The position numbers and the translations under genes are program-made. Below are positions 1 to 6,109 of a stretch of 9,756 nt of DNA, one piece after another. The stretch covers positions 1 to 9,756 of the forward strand of contig UQGR01000049.1 of NCBI GenBank assembly GCA_900540705.1. The letters are read 5' to 3'. The notes below the pieces were generated by a model. It worked only from the letters and a program-made list of their open reading frames with translations, ran no database searches and had not been told where the DNA came from. How positions within the stretch are numbered: the stretch's first letter is position 1; every line of letters begins with the position of its first letter. This DNA is from an uncultured Mollicutes bacterium. GTDB lineage: Bacteria > Bacillota_I > Bacilli_A > Acholeplasmatales > Anaeroplasmataceae.

Positions 1-11
1 CAGGTGATTGC

Positions 12-290
12 ATAAAATTTACCGAAACTGAATCTGTAGAGTTAAAGGAAAGATTAAATGATTCCTTTTCTAAAGAAGTTGTATCTTTTTTAAATACGCA
101 TAAAGGAACTATTTATATTGGAGTTACTGATGATGGAGAAGTTATAGGGATTGATAGTGTTGATGAAACATTAAAATCTATTTCTAACATTATTGTTGAT
201 AGTATAAATCCTTCTTGTAAGGAGTTTGTTAAGCCTATGGCGTTATTAGAAGAAGGAAAGCTAATTGTGAAGGTGGAAGTCGGTAAGGGA
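12..290 (+). pseudogene. AlbA_2 (Schlafen-type) DNA-binding protein, N-terminal fragment
   Basis: The frame reads ETESVELKERLN, then FLNTHKGTIYIGVTDDGEVIG and ends near KLIVKVEVGKG. This is the usual order of the AlbA_2 (AAA_4, Schlafen-like) domain at the N-terminus of RecG-like putative transcriptional regulators of about 450-500 residues. The match stops at about 290 where family members continue with a long central part. An AGGTGA ribosome site at 2-7 is followed at 12 by ATA exactly where a Met would be expected, so the start codon appears mutated; an upstream start beyond the window edge cannot be excluded because the frame is open to base 3. Family recognition is strong. Its status as a broken gene is inferred from the missing middle, the lost start and the stops downstream. 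Confidence 0.75.
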
Positions 291-326
291 TTGCTTTTTC
301 ACTTTATTAGTAACGTGAAGGTTAAA

Positions 327-713
327 ATGTCAAAGAAAAGTAATAAAATAACCATTAGAAGTTCTGCTGCAGAATATCTTACATACGTTGCTTCAATAAG
401 AGATGAAACTCAAAATATTGAAGTGAGATATGAAGATGAAAATATTTGGGTAACACAAAAAATGTTGGGTATGCTATTTGATGTTGAGTCTCACACTATC
501 AACTATCACATCAAAAACATTTTTTCTGATAGTGAATTGGCAGAAGATTCAGTTACTCGAAAATTTCGAATAACTGCTGATGATGGAAAAACGTATGATA
601 CAAAGCACTATAATCTTCAAATGATTATTGCTGTTGGATTTAAGGTGAATTCGGGAAAAACTGTTCAATCTCGTAAATGAGTAAATCAAATTGCGCCTGA
701 ATGTACCATTTTG
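327..713 (+). pseudogene. RhuM-family protein, truncated N-terminal part
   Basis: From the ATG at 327 the frame reads NKITIRSSAAEYLTYVAS, IEVRYEDENIWVTQKMLG, INYHIKNIF, EDSVTRKFRITADDGKTYDT and HYNLQMIIAVGFKVNS. This is the conserved N-terminal block of RhuM ('virulence protein RhuM', named from a Salmonella pathogenicity island), a family of unknown biochemical role common near mobile elements. Full members run to about 300 residues or more; here homology ends after NQIA..CTI near 710. A TGA at 678-680 falls where the family has Trp in RKW(A/V)NQI. The rhuM start is in the same frame as the AlbA_2 fragment upstream, so the two can be read as one chimeric frame from 12 to 677. A weak AGG precedes the ATG. 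Truncation plus an internal stop make function unlikely. Confidence 0.75.
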
Positions 714-1051
714 ATATTTGCTATTGTAGAACATTTAGGTCATGGTGTACCTATTATTGTAAGAGATTATGGAGAAAAAGCCTATGAATTTTTAAAAAGC
801 TTTATAACTATAAACATTCCCCCAATAGAACAGGCTTTAATGAGGATAACCCAGAATAAAAAATATTGATTTTAATAAAGAGTAATTCACAAATGACATG
901 AGAGCAAATAACCAAAGAATTATTATTAACAGAAGATAGTGCTAAATGACATTTAGACCTATTAAAAAAGAAAAATACTATTAGGCATGGTGTCTCTACA
1001 AAATCAGGTCATTTGGGAAAAAAGAGAATAATTAAAATATTAAATTATTAA
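714..1051 (+). pseudogene. AlbA_2-type regulator, C-terminal region and winged helix, broken
   Basis: From about 720 the frame continues past the TGA at 678 and reads VEHLGHGVPIIVRDYGEKAYEF then FITINIP, the C-terminal signature of RecG-like AlbA_2 regulators. After an A6 run (858-863) and a TGA at 867 the frame shifts by one: from 869 it reads LIKSNSQMT, EQITKELLLTEDSAK, HLDLLKKKNTIRHG and STKSGH, a winged-helix end typical of the same family, stopping at TAA 1049-1051. TGA codons interrupt this part at 899-901 and 947-949. It is probably the other end of the gene whose N-terminus lies at 12-290, with the centre replaced by the RhuM segment. Recognition is from family patterns only. Confidence 0.6.
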
Positions 1052-1092
1052 TTTTTAAATTGACCCCAATTAAATAGAAATAAGTTTATGTT

Positions 1093-1132
1093 AAATAAAA
1101 AGAAAAAATATGAATCCCCTTTAGAATTCATA
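1093..1132 (-). terminator. Rho-independent terminator of the DtxR-family gene
   Basis: On the minus strand TATGAAT (1132-1126) pairs with ATTCATA (1115-1109). The stem can extend by a G-T wobble and a C-G pair to about 9 bp with a 6-base loop. It is followed by a T-rich tract (TTTTTTCTTTTT). It starts 12 bases after the regulator's stop codon. Confidence 0.75.
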
Positions 1133-1144
1133 CTTTTAAAAATC

Positions 1145-1513
1145 TTATTTGATTGTTTCTGCAAATTTTTTAATTGCTGTAAAGGATTCGTCTGATAAAT
1201 CATGCTCGATTTTACATGCGTCTTCCTCAGCAATTTTTTTATTGATTCCTATTTTTATGAAAAAGTTTGTTAAACAGGTATGCCGATCATATATCTTTTC
1301 TGCAATTTCTTTTCCTTGTTCTGTTAAATAGATATGACTACATTCATTGATAGTAATATAGCCATCCTCCTTTAGTTTTTTGAGCATAATAGATACAGAG
1401 GGTTTAGAATATCCTAAATGATTTACAATGTCAATCGCATGTATTTCATTTTGCGATTTAGAAAGCATTAAAATTGTTTCTAAATAGTTCTCTCCTGATT
1501 CTAATAATGACAT
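1145..1513 (-). CDS. DtxR/MntR-family metal-dependent transcriptional regulator
   Basis: This 122-residue protein has an N-terminal winged helix (about 8-67: YLETILML, IVNHLGYSKPSVSIMLKKL, GYITI..CSHIYLTEQGKEIA) and the metal-binding and dimerisation helices (about 68-120: YDRHTCLTNFF, ACKIEHDLSDES). It would bind promoter DNA when loaded with Fe2+ or Mn2+. By alignment from memory, H78, E103 and H104 match conserved ligands. C100 matches DtxR Cys102 rather than MntR Glu99. N9 replaces MntR Asp8 or DtxR Met10, so metal choice is unclear. It lacks the SH3-like third domain and is shorter than B. subtilis MntR (142 residues). A GGTGA ribosome site lies 6 bases before the ATG. No metal transporter lies beside it. 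The family call is firm; the metal is not. Confidence 0.9.
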   Translation of the reverse strand: MSLLESGENYLETILMLSKSQNEIHAIDIVNHLGYSKPSVSIMLKKLKEDGYITINECSHIYLTEQGKEIAEKIYDRHTCLTNFFIKIGINKKIAEEDACKIEHDLSDESFTAIKKFAETIK

Positions 1514-1526
1514 TTTGCTTCACCGT

Positions 1527-1566
1527 CCATTTCCTTTATTATACTCTAAAAGATATGGTTTTTAAA
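1527..1566 (-). promoter_or_regulatory. Promoter and dyad operator of the DtxR-family gene
   Basis: On the minus strand a perfect TATAAT occupies 1543-1538 with only a poor -35 (TTTAAA near 1566-1561). An imperfect inverted repeat with 12-base arms (1527-1538 and 1547-1558, 10 of 12 positions matching, 8-base spacer) spans the -10. Its position suits autorepression, but its sequence matches no DtxR or MntR box that I know. Confidence 0.45.
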
Positions 1567-1572
1567 GAGGGG

Positions 1573-1692
1573 TTATTTATTTTTCTTTTTATCCTTTTTT
1601 TCTTTCTTTTCTTTTGGCATCTTGGACTGATGCTGATTGTTGAAGGACCGTTTTGTTAAATCATCATTGTAATTTCGCGCTATTTCATTCAT
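1573..1692 (-). CDS. possible small Lys-rich protein, 39 residues
   Basis: An ATG at 1692-1690 is preceded by GGTGAT (1706-1701) at normal ribosome-site spacing and opens a 39-codon frame ending in TAA. The protein begins MNEIARNYNDDLTKRS and ends in a run of Lys and Glu (MPKEKKEKKDKKKNK); it has no membrane segment or signal peptide and is not recognised. It lies on the same strand as the DtxR-family gene, whose start is 59 bases downstream, and is divergent from the phosphatase gene. A TATAAT at 1717-1712 would start transcription at or inside the ribosome site, which weakens the case. The Lys-rich tail could also be a by-product of a pyrimidine-rich tract on the plus strand. No function is proposed. 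Confidence 0.35.
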   Translation of the reverse strand: MNEIARNYNDDLTKRSFNNQHQSKMPKEKKEKKDKKKNK

Positions 1693-1712
1693 ATTTTTAA
1701 ATCACCGATAAA

Positions 1713-1759
1713 TTATATTCTCTTTTTTTTCTTTTTATGATAAAATAAAATTTGGTGAT
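1713..1759 (+). promoter_or_regulatory. Weak putative promoter and ribosome site of the phosphatase-SNF2 operon
   Basis: TTATAT (1713-1718) and TATGAT (1736-1741) are 17 bases apart with an eight-T run in the spacer. GGTGA at 1754-1758 sits 6 bases before the ATG at 1765 and sets the start. The -35 is poor, so this is tentative. Confidence 0.35.
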
Positions 1760-1764
1760 AAAAT

Positions 1765-2559
1765 ATGTATTCTAAACGAATTTCTTTAAAAAACACATTA
1801 AATACCCGTTCCTTATCTAATTTAGTAAATAAGAATGGTAAATCCATAAAAGAGCATTTACTGATTAGAAGTGATGCATTACACTCTATAGATTCAGAGG
1901 ATTGTAAGGTATTACAGGAAACCTATCAGTTAAAAAGAATCATAGATTTACGTTGTGAAAATGAAGCCCTGGCAAGACCAGATCAAGAGCTTCTAGGTGT
2001 TTCATATATCTTAAATCCGATTTTACCTAATGAAAGATTAGGAGTTACTAGAAAAAAAGACGATAAGCATGATTTTAAGGATTTTATAGAAGAAGTTCAT
2101 CGTCAGGGTGAAAAGAATGATTTAGAATATATGTGTAATATTTATAGAGAAATTATAACCTCTGATTTTTCAAATCAAGCCTATGCTCATTTTTTAAATG
2201 TCCTATTAGAGGATGTAGGAGGTGCAACCTTATGGCATTGTAGTGCTGGTAAGGATAGGGCAGGCTTTGCGACAATCCTAGTACTTTATATACTAGAATT
2301 TGACATAGAGACAATCCTTGAGGATTTTTTAGCAACCAATATATTTTATCAAGGAAGAGTAGAAGAGCTAGTGAGCTATTATGGAGAGGAGTACCGAAAT
2401 ACCCTTTCTAATGTATTTGGGGTTCATAGAAGATATGTAGAGGTGCTTTTCTCAGAAATGGAACAACGCTATGGTAGTATCGATGCCTATATTGAAAATG
2501 GATTAGGGTTTACCAAAGAAAAATCCAAGAAGCTAAGAGAATTGTATTTGGGGGAGTAA
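1765..2559 (+). CDS. Tyrosine/dual-specificity protein phosphatase (Y_phosphatase3 type)
   Basis: This 264-residue cytosolic protein carries the cysteine phosphatase P-loop HCSAGKDRAG with nucleophile C159 and R165 of the CX5R motif. The Lys-Asp in the loop is typical of the Y_phosphatase3 / MptpB-LipA group, whose members dephosphorylate tyrosine and sometimes serine/threonine or phosphoinositides. Other family marks are RSDALH near 35-40 and IIDLR (59-63). A C-terminal helical part (SIDAYIENGLGFTKEKSKKLRELYL) matches the usual end of this family, so the protein looks complete. It is the first gene of a two-gene operon; the SNF2 gene starts 3 bases after its stop and its own ribosome site is inside the last codons. 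The substrate is unknown and nothing visible links it to a kinase. Confidence 0.88.
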   Translation: MYSKRISLKNTLNTRSLSNLVNKNGKSIKEHLLIRSDALHSIDSEDCKVLQETYQLKRIIDLRCENEALARPDQELLGVSYILNPILPNERLGVTRKKDDKHDFKDFIEEVHRQGEKNDLEYMCNIYREIITSDFSNQAYAHFLNVLLEDVGGATLWHCSAGKDRAGFATILVLYILEFDIETILEDFLATNIFYQGRVEELVSYYGEEYRNTLSNVFGVHRRYVEVLFSEMEQRYGSIDAYIENGLGFTKEKSKKLRELYLGE

Positions 2560-2562
2560 AAT

Positions 2563-5500
2563 ATGAAGCTTTCAGACTTATTGACAAAATATAAGCAGTT
2601 ACCGATTGTAGACCGAATGCTGTATACAATGGATATGCCAGTGTCTTCCTTTGTTACCATTCGAAAACAAAATCAAAATGGGGATTTGAGTTATCTAGTG
2701 GAGCCGACGAAGGATTTTTGTAATTGCACAGGGTCTATCTCTGCTCGTATCCTTCTAAATTCCTCTTTGGAGCTAGAGATGGCAGATTGTGGTTGTTTGG
2801 AGCATTACCGGAAAAAGGAGTGCGTACATACGACTCTGCTTTATGCTTTAGCCTTAAAGAGCCTAAATCCTACAGAATTTGAAAAAGAAATTGAAGCTTA
2901 TCAAAAGACAAAAAGAGTAATTGAGCAGGGTCTAATTTTAAATAAATTAGCAGATGACCTTAGAACAAATTCTTCTTACTTTAAGAAGATTCATCTTACC
3001 CCTGAAATTAATTCAGAAGGGGGAGCTCTATACTTATCCTTGCATATTGGATATGATAAGGAATATATCATTAAAAGTATTTCTGAATTTATCTTGAATA
3101 TGGAGACAAACCGGTATTACTCCTATGGTCAAAAGCTGGCCTTTGTTCACTCCTATGAGGTTCTAGATGATACATCTAAGGAGTTTTATAGCTTTCTTTT
3201 AAATATTAGTCATGAGGACTCCTTAAAAAATATAAAAATAAAGAGAAGTCAATTTTTAAAAATATTAGAGATATATCATACTAGTGGTCTATACATATCT
3301 AAAGAGGGAGCTAAGCCTATTTTTTATATGATAGAAACTATAGATCAGGTGAAGGTGATTTTAGATAAGGAAGGACTATACCTGAATGCTCCTGCGGAAT
3401 CTAAGGCGCTTACCTGTGGCGTGAATTCAGCGTATTTTATTGGAACAGACAAGATCTATGCCTATCATTTCAAGAAAAGGAATGAGGCCATCATCTTCAG
3501 CAATCTCTTTAAATCTGCTGACCAAAAAATCCGAATTGAAGGAAATGAACAGGATTTTATTTCCAATTTACTTCCAGTAATCAAAAGAGAGGTTACCATA
3601 GAGAACAGTTTTTATGAAAGCTTTCGGCTTCCTGATGTTGTCATTCATTCCTATTTTGTTTATAAAAATGGCTTTATCATAAATGAGCCAAACATAGAAG
3701 TAGAAAAGAAATATATGAATACTCCCTATGTAATGCAGATTTTAGATGGATATTATAAATGTCTGGAGACCTTTGGGTTTATTTCTAATGATGAGGGAGA
3801 GTACTATCTGAATACATTAGAGCTTCAGTATCAATTTTTGACGACGGATTTATCCACTTTAAAAAATTATGGTGATGTGTTCTTCGATGAAACCGTAAAA
3901 AAAATCACCTTGAAAAAATCAAGAAAGGTCAATGTGGCTATCTCCTATAATGTTGGCTTACTGGATTTTAAAATCCAAAATGAAAAGCTAACCATAGAAG
4001 AAATTCAGGCGATGCTTTCAGCCTATCGACATAGGAAGAAATTTGTGAAGCTGAAAAATGATGTTCTAATGGAGATAAAGGAAGAGGATGTCAAGGAACT
4101 GGATAATTTCTTAGAGGATTTTAATATTGACCTTCAGGATTTAGGAAAGCCAATATCTAAGCCTCTTAGCTATATTCTTAAGCTGATTTCAGATGTGGGG
4201 ACAAATGTGGTTTGTGATGAAAGGCTTAGTGAAATGATTGCAGAAATCCAAAGCTTTAAGCAAATCCCTGATTTACCAGATTCAAATTTTTTACAGGTAC
4301 TACGCCCTTACCAGGTGGAAGCCTTTAAATGGTTAAGAATGCTTGCAAAGTTTGGCTTTGGTGGTATTTTGGCAGACGATATGGGGCTTGGAAAAACCTT
4401 AGAAATCATTTCCTTTTTAGCTGGCGATACTATAAAGAAGCCGACTTTAATTGTTTGTCCTATGAGCTTAATTTACAACTGGGAAAATGAATGTGTGAAG
4501 TGGAATTTAGATATTCCTGTGCGGCTTGTCATAGGGAGTGCCTTAGAGCGTGAGGAAATTATTCAGCAAATAGATTTTGACCAAAAGGCCATTTATATCA
4601 CCTCTTACGATTCTTTAAGGAGAGATGTGGAACATTACAAAAAGGAGTTCCGTTTTATTGTTGCGGATGAAGCTCAATATATCAAAAATCAAAATGCATT
4701 AAAGTCAGCAGCAATCAAGCAGTTAAAATCCCAGATGAACTTTGCTTTGACGGGAACTCCAATTGAAAATGGCTTGGCAGATTTATGGAGTATATTTGAT
4801 TATCTGATGCCAGGATATTTAGCTTCCTATTCTCGGTTCAAATCTCGGTATGAGGCATTAATTCTCCACGATGACCAGGAAACATTAGAGGTATTAAAAA
4901 AGAGAGTTCAGCCCTTTATTTTAAGAAGAACAAAGAAGGATGTTTTAAAGGAGCTTCCTGAGAAGTCTGAGGAGATTTATTATTGTCGAATGGATGACAA
5001 ACAGGAAGAGATATATCATACCTATGTGGAGCGAATCAAGCATACTCTAAAGAATAATGGAAAGGATATCTTATCCTTAATTACGCGGTTACGTCAAATT
5101 TGTATTACGCCAGAGCTGATTTTTAATGAGTCCTTCAGCAGCGCAAAATTGAACCTAGCATTAGAACTGATACAAAGAGCGATAGCTTCTAATCATCGTA
5201 TTTTGGTGTTTTCTCAGTTTTCAAGTGTTTTTCCTATTTTAGCCTCTATGCTGGATGCAGAGGAAATTTCGTATTTTATATTGGATGGTAAGACAAAATC
5301 CTTAGAACGAATGGAGCTGGCAGATAGCTTTAACAGCAATCCAAATATCAAGGTCTTTATGATTTCCTTAAAGGCTGGTGGTACTGGTCTCAATTTGGTA
5401 GGTGCTGATATGGTAATTCATTTGGATCCTTGGTGGAATGTTTCAGCTGAAAATCAGGCCACAGATAGAGCTTATCGAATAGGGCAGACTAGAAACGTTC

Positions 5501-5649
5501 ATGTGCTGAAGCTGGTATGTAAGGATACAATTGAGGAGAAGGTTTTACTCCTCCAAAAGGTAAAGCGGGAGCTTGCAGATACCATCATTCATTCCGAGGA
5601 AAAGAATATCGTATTGACAAAAGAAGAAATTTTTAAACTTTTGGATTGA
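2563..5649 (+). CDS. SWIM zinc-finger SNF2-family ATPase/helicase
   Basis: This 1028-residue ATP-driven DNA translocase has, in order: a SWIM zinc finger near 60-95 (C76-x-C78, C87-x-H89); a long bacterial SNF2-associated region to about 560; helicase lobe 1 (LRPYQ at 580-584, Walker A DDMGLGKT at 605-612, DEAQ at 702-705, TGTPIEN from 730); and helicase lobe 2 (VFSQF at 882-886, GGTGLNLVGA, DRAYRIGQ with R969 and R972). All catalytic motifs look intact. Length fits SWIM-SNF2 proteins of Bacillota such as B. subtilis YwqA, which is somewhat shorter. Such proteins are thought to remodel protein-DNA complexes; the target is not established. The GGGGAG ribosome site lies in the last codons of the phosphatase gene, indicating translational coupling. 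Its TGA stop lies inside the -35 box of the next promoter. Confidence 0.93.
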   Translation: MKLSDLLTKYKQLPIVDRMLYTMDMPVSSFVTIRKQNQNGDLSYLVEPTKDFCNCTGSISARILLNSSLELEMADCGCLEHYRKKECVHTTLLYALALKSLNPTEFEKEIEAYQKTKRVIEQGLILNKLADDLRTNSSYFKKIHLTPEINSEGGALYLSLHIGYDKEYIIKSISEFILNMETNRYYSYGQKLAFVHSYEVLDDTSKEFYSFLLNISHEDSLKNIKIKRSQFLKILEIYHTSGLYISKEGAKPIFYMIETIDQVKVILDKEGLYLNAPAESKALTCGVNSAYFIGTDKIYAYHFKKRNEAIIFSNLFKSADQKIRIEGNEQDFISNLLPVIKREVTIENSFYESFRLPDVVIHSYFVYKNGFIINEPNIEVEKKYMNTPYVMQILDGYYKCLETFGFISNDEGEYYLNTLELQYQFLTTDLSTLKNYGDVFFDETVKKITLKKSRKVNVAISYNVGLLDFKIQNEKLTIEEIQAMLSAYRHRKKFVKLKNDVLMEIKEEDVKELDNFLEDFNIDLQDLGKPISKPLSYILKLISDVGTNVVCDERLSEMIAEIQSFKQIPDLPDSNFLQVLRPYQVEAFKWLRMLAKFGFGGILADDMGLGKTLEIISFLAGDTIKKPTLIVCPMSLIYNWENECVKWNLDIPVRLVIGSALEREEIIQQIDFDQKAIYITSYDSLRRDVEHYKKEFRFIVADEAQYIKNQNALKSAAIKQLKSQMNFALTGTPIENGLADLWSIFDYLMPGYLASYSRFKSRYEALILHDDQETLEVLKKRVQPFILRRTKKDVLKELPEKSEEIYYCRMDDKQEEIYHTYVERIKHTLKNNGKDILSLITRLRQICITPELIFNESFSSAKLNLALELIQRAIASNHRILVFSQFSSVFPILASMLDAEEISYFILDGKTKSLERMELADSFNSNPNIKVFMISLKAGGTGLNLVGADMVIHLDPWWNVSAENQATDRAYRIGQTRNVHVLKLVCKDTIEEKVLLLQKVKRELADTIIHSEEKNIVLTKEEIFKLLD

Positions 5650-5673
5650 CAAATTCCCATTATTTGGTATAAT
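5646..5673 (+). promoter_or_regulatory. Strong promoter of the perR-rubrerythrin operon
   Basis: A perfect TTGACA (5646-5651) and perfect TATAAT (5668-5673) are separated by 16 bases, with TGG before the -10 giving a TGn extension. The stop codon of the SNF2 gene (5647-5649) is part of the -35 box. A near-perfect promoter suits a gene held down by a repressor. Confidence 0.85.
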
Positions 5674-5676
5674 TTA

Positions 5677-5695
5677 ATTAAGAATGTTTCTTAAT
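5677..5695 (+). promoter_or_regulatory. Perfect dyad at the perR start site, likely PerR/Fur-type operator
   Basis: ATTAAGAA (5677-5684), TGT, TTCTTAAT (5688-5695) form a perfect inverted repeat with 8-base arms. It begins 3 bases after the -10, covers the expected transcription start and abuts the ribosome site. The AT-rich form and position resemble PerR/Fur boxes (7-1-7), although a 7-1-7 reading agrees only partly with the B. subtilis PerR consensus. Autoregulation by the adjacent gene product is inferred. Confidence 0.6.
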
Positions 5696-5707
5696 AAGGA
5701 GAAAACC

Positions 5708-6109
5708 ATGCAAAGAAGAAATACAAATCAACGACAAATTGTATATCATAGTCTAGAAGCTTTGGGACATGCAACGGTTGAAGCCTTGATTGAGTACATT
5801 AGAGTGCATGATGAGAATATCTCCCTTGCTACCATATATCGTAATATTTCCATTTTGTTAGAGGAACAAAAAATTAAAAGAGTTAAGCTACAAAATGAAA
5901 CAGTGCTGGAAACGGTAAAAGCGGATCACTTTCATTTTGTCTGTGAAGCGTGTGGAAATATCTATGATGTATGTATGGATAAGGGGCTGTTGCTAGAACA
6001 GTTTTCTCAACAAAACATGCATGAAATTAAAAGCTGTGATGTAGCCTTATATGGTCTATGTCAAAAATGTAAAACAAAGGAGAAAAAAGAAAATGAAGTA
6101 TGTATGTAA
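5708..6109 (+). CDS. perR: Fur-family peroxide regulator, PerR-like
   Basis: This 133-residue regulator has an N-terminal winged helix (about 1-65; ISLATIYRNISILLEE is the recognition region) and a C-terminal dimer domain. Two CxxC pairs (C79/C82 and C118/C121) match the structural zinc site. H21, E68, H74, H76 and D87 align with the B. subtilis PerR sensing site H37, D85, H91, H93, D104; Asp at the last position fits a PerR type rather than Fur. In that family iron-catalysed His oxidation by peroxide releases DNA. I chose the ATG at 5708 because AAGGAG (5696-5701) precedes it; an in-frame ATG at 5684 lies in the dyad, only about 11 bases from the -10. Its 3' end overlaps the rubrerythrin gene by 17 bases. 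The exact member (PerR or another Fur-like sensor) is inferred. Confidence 0.85.
   Translation: MQRRNTNQRQIVYHSLEALGHATVEALIEYIRVHDENISLATIYRNISILLEEQKIKRVKLQNETVLETVKADHFHFVCEACGNIYDVCMDKGLLLEQFSQQNMHEIKSCDVALYGLCQKCKTKEKKENEVCM

Noticed and set aside
549..734. Minus-strand frame across the RhuM fragment
   Set aside because: The plus strand carries recognisable RhuM and AlbA_2 motifs here; the minus frame has none.
12..1051. An active defence or toxin system
   Set aside because: Every recognisable protein here is truncated or interrupted, and no intact partner gene is present.
1059..1079. Small AATTG/CAATT dyad after the AlbA_2 remnant
   Set aside because: Five-base arms in AT-rich DNA with no T tract; too weak to call a terminator or an element end.
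1048..1331. Other frames over the DtxR-family gene on both strands
   Set aside because: They are overlapped by the well-supported regulator frame and show no family motif or ribosome site.
1514..1530. Nine-codon frame just ahead of and overlapping the DtxR-family start
   Set aside because: Its AAAGGA is only one base from the ATG, too close to act as a ribosome site.
1474..1659. Plus-strand hydrophobic frame (Phe/Leu-rich)
   Set aside because: It has no ribosome site at its possible starts, its first part is antisense to the DtxR-family gene, and its hydrophobic part is only a translated pyrimidine tract.
2153..2335. Minus-strand frame inside the phosphatase gene
   Set aside because: Shadow of a gene with a clear catalytic motif in the same bases.
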